A stretch of 64,000 nucleotides of DNA from Pseudomonas sp. MIACH (lineage in GTDB: Bacteria > Pseudomonadota > Gammaproteobacteria > Pseudomonadales > Pseudomonadaceae), in NCBI RefSeq assembly GCF_001269925.1, contig NZ_LHVO01000029.1, forward strand, positions 27,053 to 91,052, read 5' to 3'. A model generated the notes under the pieces. The model made no database searches and was not told the origin of the DNA. It worked only from the letters and a program-made list of their open reading frames with translations. The position numbers were made by a program, and so were the translations under genes. This document shows positions 1 through 9,637 of this stretch, in pieces; position 1 is the stretch's first letter; each line of letters opens with the position of its first letter.

Positions 1-934
1 TCTGGCGGGTGATCACCAGTGCCGCGATGATGCCGACCAGCAGTGCCAGCAACGTGCTGATCAGCTGCAGGCTGCGAGCCTGGGCGCTTTCGGCGTCGCG
101 ACGGTCCAGCTGGATGTCGTACAGCTTGTCACTGATCGTGACGATATCCGCGCCTTGGGTGGTCATTTCGGCACGGGCAGCCACGATGTTGGCGTTGGCG
201 GCCTTGTAGTTCTGTACAGCGCTGCGATAGGCGCCAAGGGCGGTTTCCAGTGCAGTCAATGCGCTTTGCTGGCTGGCGCCGAAGGCGGCGCTGAGGTCTT
301 TCAAGCCACTGACGGCTTTTTCGATTTGTGCGGCAGCGCGGGCTTCGGTGTCCGGGTTGACGTTGCCGGTGTAGCCGCGCACTTCGTAGCGGGCCAACTG
401 GAACTGCATCTTGGCGTCGGCCACGGCCTGGAACTGGGCAAGGTGCTCCGAGCTGTCGGGCATTTGCTTCACGCTGGCTTCCAGCGCTTCGATTTGGGCG
501 TTGGCACTGTCGGCCTTGTCGCCCATCACCTGGCGAGAGGCATTACCGTTACGGTAAGCCTCGCGCATTTTGTTCAGGGATTGCTGATAAGCCGTGATGA
601 TGGCTTTCTGCTCGTTGAGCAGCTTGACGTTTTCCGGGCTCTTGAAGCTGTCCAGCAGTTTCTGTTGCTGGGCAGTGAAGGCATCCAGGCTGGTCTGCAC
701 GTTCTGCGCCACGGCTTCATCACCGTTGGCGAGCATGTACTGCAGGCGCACGATGCGCAGCTTGGTCAGTGAGGCGTTGAGCTGGGTGATGTCGCTCATC
801 CAGTTGCTGCGGTCGATCAGACTGCCCAGGCTGGTCCAGCCGGTGAGGGCCAGGATCGAGGTGAGGACAAGCACCAGGCCGAAGCCCAGGCCCAGTTTGA
901 GGTTGACGCTGATGTTACCGAACCAGCTGTTCAT
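1..934 (-). CDS. Methyl-accepting chemotaxis protein, N-terminal part (cut by window edge)
   Basis: The frame reads leftwards from ATG at 934 off the window edge, giving about 311 residues with no stop. It begins MNSWFGNISVNLKLGLG, followed by a first membrane helix at about residues 12-32. Next comes a long, almost wholly helical periplasmic region to about residue 280, rich in Ala, Gln and Glu, and a second membrane helix at about 285-307 ending in VITRQ. The size of the sensor region (about 250 residues) fits the helical bimodular (HBM) class of chemoreceptor better than a short four-helix bundle; this is inference. The HAMP and signalling domains lie outside the window. The ligand cannot be predicted. 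Confidence 0.88.
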   Translation of the reverse strand, partial: MNSWFGNISVNLKLGLGFGLVLVLTSILALTGWTSLGSLIDRSNWMSDITQLNASLTKLRIVRLQYMLANGDEAVAQNVQTSLDAFTAQQQKLLDSFKSPENVKLLNEQKAIITAYQQSLNKMREAYRNGNASRQVMGDKADSANAQIEALEASVKQMPDSSEHLAQFQAVADAKMQFQLARYEVRGYTGNVNPDTEARAAAQIEKAVSGLKDLSAAFGASQQSALTALETALGAYRSAVQNYKAANANIVAARAEMTTQGADIVTISDKLYDIQLDRRDAESAQARSLQLISTLLALLVGIIAALVITRQ

Positions 935-1196
935 CTAATGCTCCGCAAAGGTGATGTCTGTCTGCTGGACGGTGTTGTTATTTGAGCCAGCCAAAGTGTG
1001 TAGCGCTGTATCGGCGACGAGGGACGAATCTGAAGTGCTTTTATTGCGCGTGCGACGAAGGGTCGCGATCCCAGTGCCGCGCCAGCGTGGAGGGCTCATC
1101 ACGGGCAGGTCTTGTGTGCTAGTCTGCTGGCCCTTTTAGTTCTGGGCGGTGCGGGAAACCGATGTTTTCAGTGCTGCCCTACAGCGGAGCCTCTTC

Positions 1197-1814
1197 ATGT
1201 CCGAAGTTAATCTGTCCACCGACGAAACCCGCGTCAGCTACGGTATCGGCCGTCAGTTGGGCGACCAACTGCGCGACAACCCACCGCCGGGTGTGAGCCT
1301 GGACGCGATCCTGGCTGGCCTGACCGACGCGTTCGCCGGCAAACCAAGCCGTGTTGATCAAGAGCAAATGGCTGCCAGCTTCAAGGTCATTCGCGAAATC
1401 ATGCAAGCCGAAGCGGCTGCCAAGGCTGAAGCGGCTGCTGGTGCTGGCCTGGCGTTCCTGGCTGAAAACGCCAAGCGTGATGGCATCACCACCCTGGCTT
1501 CCGGCCTGCAGTTTGAAGTGCTGACTGCGGGTGACGGCGCCAAGCCGACCCGTGAAGACCAGGTCCGCACCCACTACCACGGCACCCTGATCGACGGCAC
1601 TGTATTCGACAGCTCCTACGAGCGTGGCCAGCCAGCAGAATTCCCGGTTGGCGGCGTGATCGCCGGCTGGACCGAAGCCCTGCAACTGATGAATGCCGGC
1701 AGCAAATGGCGCCTGTACGTGCCGAGCGAACTGGCTTACGGCGCTCAAGGCGTTGGCAGCATTCCGCCGCACAGCGTGCTGGTGTTTGACGTCGAGCTGC
1801 TCGACGTTCTGTAA
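1197..1814 (+). CDS. fklB: FKBP-type peptidyl-prolyl cis-trans isomerase (FklB/Mip-like)
   Basis: This 205-residue enzyme should catalyse proline cis-trans isomerisation during protein folding. The start MSEVNLSTDE was chosen over an upstream in-frame start at 1149 because it matches the family N-terminus and follows a GGAG at about 1185. Residues 1-90 form the helical FKBP_N dimerisation arm (YGIGRQLGDQL, then a run of Ala/Glu/Lys). The FKBP catalytic domain follows from about 95, with VRTHYHGTLIDGTVFDSS, GVIAGWTEALQLM and LAYGAQGVGSIPP. No signal peptide is visible, so a cytoplasmic FklB role is more likely than an exported Mip. A REP pair lies directly downstream. Confidence 0.92.
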   Translation: MSEVNLSTDETRVSYGIGRQLGDQLRDNPPPGVSLDAILAGLTDAFAGKPSRVDQEQMAASFKVIREIMQAEAAAKAEAAAGAGLAFLAENAKRDGITTLASGLQFEVLTAGDGAKPTREDQVRTHYHGTLIDGTVFDSSYERGQPAEFPVGGVIAGWTEALQLMNAGSKWRLYVPSELAYGAQGVGSIPPHSVLVFDVELLDVL

Positions 1815-1832
1815 GACCTGCTTTTGATTACC

Positions 1833-1932
1833 TGTAGGAGCGAGCTTGCTCGCGAAAAACGTCAACGATGGCGCGGGCATCCTGGATGAGCGCGTTGTTT
1901 ATGCGGTCTTCGCGAGCAAACTCGCTCCTACA
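1833..1932. repeat. REP pair (BIME), TGTAGGAGCGAGCTTGCTCG type
   Basis: Two imperfect palindromes face each other across about 55 bases: TGTAGGAGCGAGCTTGCTCG on the left and CGAGCAAACTCGCTCCTACA on the right. A closely similar pair occurs at 20691-20790, so this is a dispersed repeat, not a gene-specific hairpin. It sits just after the fklB stop codon and may also stop transcription or protect the mRNA end. Confidence 0.9.
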
Positions 1933-1949
1933 GTGTTTTGCTGGTTTTC

Positions 1950-2207
1950 TCATGGATGAAATTTGCCATTGAGTTCCGTCGCCGGGCGCAATGCTCGGGC
2001 GTAGCAGAACAGAAACAGATTGCGCACCACTTCCTTCAGTACACCGGGTTCACTGGAACTCAGGCCATTGACGTCCAGGTCACCCTGGTCCTGCAGCTCG
2101 TTCAACGCTTCTTCTTCCAGCACCGCACAGACTTCGCCGGTTTCCCGATGGAGGATGCGCAGGTAAGGGTGTGGGCGGTCGAGCCAGGCATCTATCAAAT
2201 AAGTCAT
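1950..2207 (-). CDS. Small conserved protein under a Fur box (P. aeruginosa PA4570-like)
   Basis: This 85-residue acidic protein begins MTYLIDAWLDRPHPYLRI and contains GEVCAVLEEEALNELQDQGD. It has no signal peptide or membrane segment. I do not recognise a domain. Its place between fklB and yjdM/ispB matches, as I recall, PA4570 of P. aeruginosa, an iron-starvation-induced gene of unknown function. A near-perfect 7-1-7 Fur box (2234-2248) lies 27 bases upstream of the start, and a GGAG is visible just before the ATG on the minus strand. Iron-repressed expression is therefore likely. The molecular role is unknown. Confidence 0.8.
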   Translation of the reverse strand: MTYLIDAWLDRPHPYLRILHRETGEVCAVLEEEALNELQDQGDLDVNGLSSSEPGVLKEVVRNLFLFCYARALRPATELNGKFHP

Positions 2208-2233
2208 GGTTAAATCTCCTTGATGGGTTTCAA

Positions 2234-2248
2234 TGAGAATAATTCTTA
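2234..2248 (-). promoter_or_regulatory. Fur box (7-1-7 inverted repeat)
   Basis: The sequence TGAGAAT-A-ATTCTTA agrees with the 7-1-7 Fur consensus (TGATAAT-N-ATTATCA), and its two halves match each other at 6 of 7 positions. It lies 27 bases upstream of the start at 2207, overlapping the expected promoter, which suits repression by Fur-Fe(II). Confidence 0.75.
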
Positions 2249-2366
2249 TTCGTAGAATAGCAAGTGCCTATTGGCAGTTTCCTGGTTTTTCTGTGTGGAT
2301 ATTGAGAGGGGTCAACGGGGAGGGCAAAACGCCATCCCGCGCGGGCGCGGGATGGATACAGCAGGT

Positions 2367-2708
2367 TCAGACTTTGCGCACGAACTCGGACTTGAGTTTC
2401 ATCGGGCCAATACCGTCGATCTTGCAATCGATATCGTGGTCGCCGTCGCACAGGCGGATGTTCTTGACCTTGGTGCCGACCTTCACGACCAGGGACGTAC
2501 CCTTGACCTTGAGGTCTTTGATCACGGTGATGGTGTCGCCGTCCTGCAGGACGTTGCCCACAGAGTCTTTCTTCACGGTTTCATCGCCGGCCACTTCGGC
2601 CTCGCCATTGGCGGACCACTCATGGGCGCATTCCGGGCAGATCAGCTGGGCGCCGTCTTCGTAGGTGTATTCGGAATTGCATTTTGGGCAGGGTGGCAAC
2701 GTGCTCAC
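2367..2708 (-). CDS. yjdM: YjdM/PhnA-family zinc-ribbon protein
   Basis: A 113-residue protein with an N-terminal zinc ribbon (CPKC at about residues 8-11, CPEC at about 24-27) and a C-terminal SH3-like PhnA domain ([20 protein letters not shown], then [17 protein letters not shown]). This is the usual length and architecture of YjdM, long called the alkylphosphonate uptake protein although its function is unproven. No phosphonate genes are nearby, so the phosphonate label should not be carried over. AGGAG on the minus strand precedes the ATG. Confidence 0.9.
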   Translation of the reverse strand: MSTLPPCPKCNSEYTYEDGAQLICPECAHEWSANGEAEVAGDETVKKDSVGNVLQDGDTITVIKDLKVKGTSLVVKVGTKVKNIRLCDGDHDIDCKIDGIGPMKLKSEFVRKV

Positions 2709-2823
2709 TAAAGCTCCTTAAAGGTCAGGATGGCTAAAAGTCGCACATTATATAGGGAATTGGACCAAGGCAGGGCGCGGTCTTGGATGGGTAATCCCAC
2801 ATTAGTCCGCGCCTGCAAGTATT

Positions 2824-3792
2824 TTAGTGAGTACGCGCGACCGCAAACTCACTCAGCTCAACCAGGGCATCCCGGTATTCGCTGGCTGGAAGGGCTTCCA
2901 GGCACTTGATTGCACGGGCCACGTAGTCACGCGCCAGTTGAGCGGTGTAGTCCAGGGAGCCCGAGGCCTCCACAGCCTCACGGATGCTTTCCAGGTCTTC
3001 GATCCCGCCTTTCTGGATCGCCTTGCGCACCAGGGCAGCCTGCTCCGGTGTGCCTTCGCGCATGGTGTAGATCAGCGGCAAGGTCGGTTTGCCCTCGGCC
3101 AGGTCGTCACCGACGTTCTTGCCCAGGGTCTCGGCGTCGCCACGGTAGTCGAGCAGGTCGTCTACCAGCTGGAATGCCACGCCCAGGTGGTCACCGAAGG
3201 TCCGCAGGGCTTCGGCCTGTTCGGCGGTCGCGCCACACAGCGCGGCGGCGCTGTGGGTAGAGGCTTCGAAGAGCATCGCGGTTTTGCCGCGAATCACTTC
3301 CATATAGGTTTCTTCGGTGGTGCTGGCGTCGCGGACCTTAGACAGCTGCAACACTTCGCCTTCAGCGATGATGCGCGTGGCTTGGGAAAGAATCTTCATC
3401 ACCGGCATCGAGCCCAGCTCGACCATCATTTCGAACGAGCGCGAGTACAAGAAGTCACCCACCAGCACGCTCGGGGCATTACCCCACATCGCATTGGCGG
3501 TCTCGCGGCCACGGCGCATGCCGGACATGTCGACCACGTCGTCATGCAGCAGGGTCGCGGTGTGCAGGAATTCGATAGTGGCGGCCAGCAGGCGCAGGTC
3601 ATCGCCTTCGCGGCCCAGGGCCTTGCCACACAGCAACACTAATAAAGGACGCAGGCGTTTACCGCCCGCCGACGTAATGTAGTCGCCAATTTTGGAGACC
3701 AGCGGCACTTTAGACGTCAGCTGCTGCTTGATGATGCCGTCGACGGCGCTAAAATCGTCCGCGACCGCGCGGTAGAAAGCTTGGGGTTGCAT
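2824..3792 (-). CDS. ispB: Polyprenyl (octa/nonaprenyl) diphosphate synthase
   Basis: This 322-residue trans-isoprenyl synthase builds the side chain of ubiquinone. Both aspartate-rich motifs are present: LLHDDVVDMSGMRRG at about residue 82 (first DDxxD-type motif with the downstream Arg pair) and FQLVDDLLDYRG at about 208. GGKRLRPLLVLL near residue 43 is the IPP-binding region. It is divergent from rplU-rpmA, the usual arrangement in gamma-proteobacteria. Pseudomonads mostly make ubiquinone-9, so the product may be nonaprenyl; chain length cannot be read from the sequence. Confidence 0.94.
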   Translation of the reverse strand: MQPQAFYRAVADDFSAVDGIIKQQLTSKVPLVSKIGDYITSAGGKRLRPLLVLLCGKALGREGDDLRLLAATIEFLHTATLLHDDVVDMSGMRRGRETANAMWGNAPSVLVGDFLYSRSFEMMVELGSMPVMKILSQATRIIAEGEVLQLSKVRDASTTEETYMEVIRGKTAMLFEASTHSAAALCGATAEQAEALRTFGDHLGVAFQLVDDLLDYRGDAETLGKNVGDDLAEGKPTLPLIYTMREGTPEQAALVRKAIQKGGIEDLESIREAVEASGSLDYTAQLARDYVARAIKCLEALPASEYRDALVELSEFAVARTH

Positions 3793-3871
3793 CAGCGACA
3801 GTCGCTCCAGAAGGGTTGCGCGGCATGCTAGGACCCTGACCCCCGGGTGTCAAGGCGCGATAGACGGCCAC

Positions 3872-3900
3872 TTGCAACACCCATTTACCTTGCGTACAAT
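3872..3900 (+). promoter_or_regulatory. Sigma-70 promoter for rplU-rpmA
   Basis: A -35 TTGCAA (3872-3877) and -10 TACAAT (3895-3900) are separated by exactly 17 bases and followed by a GC-rich discriminator (CGCGCAC). This layout is typical of stringently controlled ribosomal-protein promoters. The start codon of rplU is about 130 bases downstream. Confidence 0.7.
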
Positions 3901-4031
3901 CGCGCACCCTGAACTTCCTGGGCAGCACCTGCCTTACGCAATTGCATTCGGGACGTCCATCCCATGCAGCCATGCCAGCCAATACCTCTTCTTATAAAGC
4001 GCTGGGTGAGCAGGATTATCGGAGAAATACC

Positions 4032-4346
4032 ATGTCGTACGCAGTAATTGTTACTGGTGGCAAGCAATACAAGGTCGCCCCAGGTGAATACCTGAAGATC
4101 GAAAAACTGGAAATCGCTACCGGCGAATCCGTTACTTTTGATCGCGTTCTGTTGGTCGCCAATGGCGATGACGTGAACATCGGCGCTCCAGTTGTTGCTG
4201 GCGCTACCGTTGTGGCTGAAGTGATCTCCCAAGGTCGTCACGATAAAGTCCGCATCATCAAGTTCCGTCGTCGTAAGCACCACATGAAGCGTATGGGCCA
4301 CCGCCAGTGGTACACCGAGATCAAAATCACCGGTATTCAGGCTTAA
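4032..4346 (+). CDS. rplU: 50S ribosomal protein L21
   Basis: The 104-residue L21 binds 23S rRNA in the large subunit. [20 protein letters not shown] is the standard N-terminus, preceded by GGAG at about 4020. An in-frame extension to 3942 is not family-like. The C-terminus carries the conserved basic segment [15 protein letters not shown]. rpmA follows after 34 bases. Confidence 0.98.
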   Translation: MSYAVIVTGGKQYKVAPGEYLKIEKLEIATGESVTFDRVLLVANGDDVNIGAPVVAGATVVAEVISQGRHDKVRIIKFRRRKHHMKRMGHRQWYTEIKITGIQA

Positions 4347-4380
4347 TTTCAGCCTAATTCCTCACTAGGAGAATTGACTC

Positions 4381-4638
4381 ATGGCACACAAAAAAGCTGG
4401 TGGTAGTACCCGTAACGGTCGCGACTCAGAAGCCAAACGCCTTGGCGTTAAGATGTATGGCGGCCAGAAAATCATTCCGGGCAACATCATCGTGCGTCAG
4501 CGCGGCACCCAATTCCACGCCGGTTACGGTGTTGGCATGGGTAAAGATCACACCCTCTTCGCTAAAATCGAAGGCGTGATCAAGTTTGAAGTAAAGGGCG
4601 CGTTCAACCGCCGTTACGTGAGCGTTGTCGCAGCTTAA
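4381..4638 (+). CDS. rpmA: 50S ribosomal protein L27
   Basis: L27 (85 residues) reaches the peptidyl-transferase centre with its N-terminal tail. [20 protein letters not shown] and the segment [15 protein letters not shown] are diagnostic. The N-terminus follows the Met-Ala-His form without the cleaved extension seen in Firmicutes. AGGAG lies at 4367-4371. A strong terminator follows. Confidence 0.98.
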   Translation: MAHKKAGGSTRNGRDSEAKRLGVKMYGGQKIIPGNIIVRQRGTQFHAGYGVGMGKDHTLFAKIEGVIKFEVKGAFNRRYVSVVAA

Positions 4639-4653
4639 TTGCGAGATCGCTGG

Positions 4654-4682
4654 AAAAGCCCTGTCTTGCGACGGGGCTTTTT
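4654..4682 (+). terminator. Intrinsic terminator after rpmA
   Basis: AAAAGCCC pairs with GGGGCTTTT around an imperfect inner stem, and the right arm runs into a T-rich tract (CTTTTTCG). Confidence 0.85.
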
Positions 4683-4802
4683 CGTTTGTGGGGTGAGTCT
4701 CTTGCAAAGCTGTTTGTGATGGGCGAAAGCAGCTGAATTTGCGGTCGTTGCTTGAGGTCGCTGCGCTCATTTTTGCAAGAGTCTTATGTCTTGGTTTTTT
4801 AA

Positions 4803-6056
<1,254 letters not shown>

Positions 6057-6074
6057 CCCGTTGCGATAAACTTG

Positions 6075-6100
6075 AACGCCGCTCCCTGGAGCGGCGTTTT
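6075..6100 (+). terminator. Intrinsic terminator after obgE
   Basis: A perfect hairpin, AACGCCGCTCC - CT - GGAGCGGCGTT, begins 18 bases after the obgE stop codon. Its T tail is short (GTTTTGG). Confidence 0.8.
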
Positions 6101-6165
6101 GGTATCCGGGTATAACATTATGGGCTGCGCTGGGTCGCGCGGCCCTCAATCTAAGGTTGAAGATG

Positions 6166-7284
6166 ATGCGGAGCAAAGTGACAGGTGCGCAGCGCTGGGT
6201 CGTAAAGATCGGAAGTGCGCTGCTGACGGCAGATGGCAAAGGCCTGGATCGCGCAGCAATGAGCGTCTGGGTCGAGCAGATGGTGGCCTTGCATGAAGCA
6301 GGTGTCGAGTTGGTGTTGGTGTCGTCCGGGGCCGTTGCCGCCGGGATGAGCCGCCTCGGTTGGACCGCGCGACCCAGCGCGATGCACGAACTGCAAGCCG
6401 CCGCCGCCATCGGCCAGATGGGCCTGGTGCAAGCCTGGGAATCCAGCTTTGCCGAACATGGCCGCCACACGGCGCAGATCCTGCTGACCCACGACGACCT
6501 GTCCGACCGCAAGCGCTACCTCAACGCCCGCAGCACCCTGCGTGCGTTGGTGGAGCTCAAGGTCATTCCGGTGATCAACGAGAACGACACCGTGGTCACC
6601 GACGAGATCCGTTTCGGCGACAACGACACCCTGGCCGCGCTGGTGGCCAACCTGGTGGAGGCTGACCTGCTGGTGATCCTCACCGACCGTGACGGCATGT
6701 TCGACGCCGACCCACGCAACAACCCCGATGCCCAACTGATCTACGAAGCGCGCGCCGATGACCCGGCGCTCGACGCCGTGGCCGGCAGCGTGGGCGGGGC
6801 CCTGGGCCGTGGCGGCATGCAGACCAAGCTGCGCGCCGCGCGTTTGGCCGCGCGTTCCGGCGCCCACACCATCATCGTCGGAGGGCGCCTTGAGCGCGTG
6901 CTGGATCGCCTCAAGGCGGGTGAGCGCATCGGCACGCTGCTGTCGCCGGAACGCGGCATGTTGGCGGCGCGCAAGCAGTGGCTGGCCGGGCACCTGCAAA
7001 CCCGTGGCACCCTGGTGCTCGACGATGGCGCGGTGTCGGCGTTGTCCCAAGGCAACAAGAGCCTGCTGCCGGTGGGCGTCAAGTTGGTGCAGGGCAGCTT
7101 CCGCCGTGGCGAGATGGTGGTATGCGTGGCGCCGGATGGTCGTGAGATCGCCCGCGGCCTGGCTAACTACAGTGCACTGGAAGCGCAGAAAATTATCGGA
7201 CAATCTTCTGAAGCGATTGTCGGACTACTAGGGTATATGGCGGAACCGGAACTGGTGCACCGCGATAACCTGATCCTGGTCTAA
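6166..7284 (+). CDS. proB: Glutamate 5-kinase
   Basis: ProB (372 residues) phosphorylates L-glutamate in the first step of proline synthesis. The kinase domain opens with [16 protein letters not shown] and contains [21 protein letters not shown] and [14 protein letters not shown]-terminal PUA domain (about 275-370) is present, as in E. coli Pro[12 protein letters not shown] was taken as the start on family similarity; ATG at 6163 is an equally close alternative, and AAGG at 6153-6156 could serve either. proA is not in the window. Confidence 0.96.
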   Translation: MRSKVTGAQRWVVKIGSALLTADGKGLDRAAMSVWVEQMVALHEAGVELVLVSSGAVAAGMSRLGWTARPSAMHELQAAAAIGQMGLVQAWESSFAEHGRHTAQILLTHDDLSDRKRYLNARSTLRALVELKVIPVINENDTVVTDEIRFGDNDTLAALVANLVEADLLVILTDRDGMFDADPRNNPDAQLIYEARADDPALDAVAGSVGGALGRGGMQTKLRAARLAARSGAHTIIVGGRLERVLDRLKAGERIGTLLSPERGMLAARKQWLAGHLQTRGTLVLDDGAVSALSQGNKSLLPVGVKLVQGSFRRGEMVVCVAPDGREIARGLANYSALEAQKIIGQSSEAIVGLLGYMAEPELVHRDNLILV

Positions 7285-7300
7285 ACAAAGGGAATACACG

Positions 7301-7765
7301 ATGCGCGTGATGAAGGGATTGCTCGGCTTGCTGCTGGCCATGCCACTGCTGGCCTCGGCCGAAGAAATTGGCCAGGTGTCGACGGTGTTCAAGTTCGTCG
7401 GCCCCAACGACCGGATTGTGGTCGAAGCGTTTGATGACCCCAAGGTCGACGGCGTGACCTGCTATTTGTCGCGCGCCAAGACCGGCGGCGTGAAAGGCGG
7501 CCTGGGCCTGGCCGAAGACCGCGCCGAAGCCTCGATTGCGTGCCGTCAGGTCGGCCCGATCCGCTTCAAGGGCGAACTCAAGGACGGCGACGAGGTCTTC
7601 AAGGAGCGCACCTCGCTGGTGTTCAAGACCATGCAGGTGGTGCGCTTCCTCGACAAGAAGCGCAATACCCTGGTGTACCTGGTCTACAGCGACCGTTTGA
7701 TCGAAGGCAGCCCGCAGAACGCCGTCACCGCGATTCCGATTTTGCCGTGGCCGACCGCTCAGTAA
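7301..7765 (+). CDS. creA: CreA family protein, exported
   Basis: A 154-residue protein with a signal peptide ([20 protein letters not shown], cleavage before EE). The mature part matches the CreA family: [40 protein letters not shown], then SIACRQVGP. Two cysteines (CYLS, ACRQ) could form a periplasmic disulphide. CreA has no agreed function. It begins 16 bases after proB, so it may be co-transcribed. Confidence 0.9.
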   Translation: MRVMKGLLGLLLAMPLLASAEEIGQVSTVFKFVGPNDRIVVEAFDDPKVDGVTCYLSRAKTGGVKGGLGLAEDRAEASIACRQVGPIRFKGELKDGDEVFKERTSLVFKTMQVVRFLDKKRNTLVYLVYSDRLIEGSPQNAVTAIPILPWPTAQ

Positions 7766-7866
7766 TCCGCAGGCGAGTTTTGTAATCGGCGTCTATGATT
7801 GCAGGCTTGCGGGTTGTAATCTCGAAGTGCCGCTTTGCTAAGAACATGGGAAATCTGGAGTTCGTC

Positions 7867-8349
7867 ATGAGTGCTTTCCACGATCTGAAACTCAAAGCTT
7901 TGGACGGACAAGAGCTGCCGCTGGCGCCCTTCAAGGGGCAAGTAGTGCTGGTGGTCAACGTAGCCTCCAAATGTGGCTTGACCCCGCAATACGCGGCGTT
8001 GGAAAACCTGTATCAGCAGTACAAGGACCAGGGATTCACCGTACTTGGCCTGCCTTGCAATCAGTTTGCTGGCCAGGAACCGGGCTCCGAAGAAGAAATC
8101 CGTGAGTTCTGCAGCCTGAACTACGGTGTCACCTTCCCGTTGGGCAGCAAGCTCGACGTGAACGGGCCCGATCGTCATCAGCTGTACCGCTTGCTGGCGG
8201 GCGAGGGCGCCGAGTTTCCTGGGGATATCACCTGGAATTTCGAGAAATTCCTGCTGGGCAAGGACGGCCGGGTCCTCGCGCGTTTCTCGCCACGTACCGC
8301 ACCGGAAGATCCGACGGTCGTACAGGCGATCGAAAAAGCCCTGTCTTGA
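7867..8349 (+). CDS. Glutathione/thioredoxin peroxidase (GPx family)
   Basis: This 160-residue thiol peroxidase reduces hydroperoxides. Motifs in order are NVASKCGLTPQY with the peroxidatic cysteine at residue 36 (Cys, not selenocysteine), LPCNQFAGQEPG at about 70, and WNFEKFLLGKDG at about 125. The Gln and Trp of the catalytic tetrad are therefore present. The start MSAFHDLKLK was chosen over a longer in-frame ORF from 7795 because the longer N-terminus is not family-like; GGAG lies at about 7856. Bacterial GPx of this type often uses thioredoxin rather than glutathione. Confidence 0.93.
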   Translation: MSAFHDLKLKALDGQELPLAPFKGQVVLVVNVASKCGLTPQYAALENLYQQYKDQGFTVLGLPCNQFAGQEPGSEEEIREFCSLNYGVTFPLGSKLDVNGPDRHQLYRLLAGEGAEFPGDITWNFEKFLLGKDGRVLARFSPRTAPEDPTVVQAIEKALS

Positions 8350-8368
8350 AGGGGCGGGGCTTGCTGCT

Positions 8369-8406
8369 GTGGCAAGCCCGCTCACCACAACAAGCCCGCT
8401 TGCCAC
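8369..8406. repeat. REP-like palindrome after the peroxidase gene
   Basis: Arms GTGGCAAGC (8369-8377) and GCTTGCCAC (8398-8406) are perfectly complementary around a 20-base loop that repeats AAGCCCGCT. The unit resembles Pseudomonas REP elements of the GTGGCGAGCGGGCTTG family. Confidence 0.6.
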
Positions 8407-8533
8407 GGGTTACCAGCGACAACCGGCCTCTCCGGCTTTTACCCCTTAATCACCCAAATCAATAGTGCTATTCAGCACTCTGCACTCCTCATATTATCTG
8501 CATCATAAACCCCGTCTTTCGTGGAGTGCTCCC

Positions 8534-9637
8534 ATGCCTGTGCAAGCCTTGTTCAAACCGTTCCAACTCGGTGCACTGCAGCTGTCGACCCGCGTGGTCA
8601 TGGCGCCGATGACCCGTTCGTTTTCCCCAGGTGGAGTGCCTAATTCCAAAGTCATCGAGTACTACCGCCGTCGGGCCGCTGCCGGTGTGGGCCTGATCAT
8701 CACCGAAGGCACCGTGGTCGGTCACCCGGCCTCCAACGGCTACCCGAACGTCCCGCATTTTTATGGCGAAGCAGCGCTGGCTGGCTGGAAGAAGGTAGTC
8801 GACGCGGTGCACGCAGAAGGCGGCAAGATCGTCCCGCAGCTGTGGCATGTGGGCAGCGTACGCCGTATCGGCACCGAGCCGGACGCCAGCGTGCCGGCCT
8901 ACGGCCCGATGGAAAAACTCAAGGACGGCAATGTGGTCGTCCATGGTATGACCCAGCAAGACATCAAGGACGTAATCGCCGCGTTCGCCCAGGCTGCCAA
9001 GGATGCCCAGGGCATCGGCATGGACGGCGTCGAAATCCACGGCGCCCACGGTTATCTGGTGGACCAGTTCTTCTGGGAAGGCAGCAACCAGCGCACTGAC
9101 GAATACGGTGGCAGCCTGGCCAATCGCTCACGCTTCGCCATTGAACTGATCCAGGCTACCCGCGCCGCTGTCGGCCCGGACTTTCCGATCATCTTCCGTT
9201 TCTCCCAGTGGAAACAGCAGGATTACACTGCGCGCCTGGTACACACCCCTGAAGCATTGGGTGAATTTCTCAAGCCGCTGTCTGACGCGGGTGTGGATAT
9301 TTTCCACTGCTCCACCCGTCGTTTCTGGGAGCCGGAATTCGAAGGTTCCGACCTCAACCTGGCGGGCTGGACCCGTCAGCTCACCGGTAAACCGACCATT
9401 ACCGTGGGCAGCGTCGGCCTGGATGGCGAGTTCCTGCAGTTCATGGTCAATACCGACAAGGTCGCGCAGCCGGCCAGTCTGGAAAAGCTGCTGGAGCGCC
9501 TGAACAACGACGAGTTCGACCTGGTGGCGGTGGGCCGTGCGTTGCTGGTGGACCCGGACTGGGCGGTGAAGGTACGTGAAGGCCGTGAAGGCGACATTCT
9601 GCCGTTCAGTCGTGAGGCGTTGACGACCCTGGTGTAA
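8534..9637 (+). CDS. NADH:flavin oxidoreductase, Old Yellow Enzyme family
   Basis: A 367-residue FMN ene-reductase in a TIM barrel. MAPMTRSFSPGG (FMN-binding strand 1), QLWHVGSVRR, GVEIHGAHGYLVDQFFW (the two histidines of HGAH bind substrate) and YGGSLANRSRF are visible; GSVGL and VGRALLVDPDW close the FMN site. ATG at 8534 follows GGAG at about 8522. It is a single gene, so the substrate (an enone, nitro compound or xenobiotic) cannot be told. Its 3' end overlaps the convergent glycosyltransferase gene by 32 bases. Confidence 0.9.
   Translation: MPVQALFKPFQLGALQLSTRVVMAPMTRSFSPGGVPNSKVIEYYRRRAAAGVGLIITEGTVVGHPASNGYPNVPHFYGEAALAGWKKVVDAVHAEGGKIVPQLWHVGSVRRIGTEPDASVPAYGPMEKLKDGNVVVHGMTQQDIKDVIAAFAQAAKDAQGIGMDGVEIHGAHGYLVDQFFWEGSNQRTDEYGGSLANRSRFAIELIQATRAAVGPDFPIIFRFSQWKQQDYTARLVHTPEALGEFLKPLSDAGVDIFHCSTRRFWEPEFEGSDLNLAGWTRQLTGKPTITVGSVGLDGEFLQFMVNTDKVAQPASLEKLLERLNNDEFDLVAVGRALLVDPDWAVKVREGREGDILPFSREALTTLV

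Noticed and set aside
935..1196. Flagellar sigma-28 promoter for the chemoreceptor gene
   Set aside because: A TATCGGC is present near 1009, but the matching CTTTA element is at the wrong distance.
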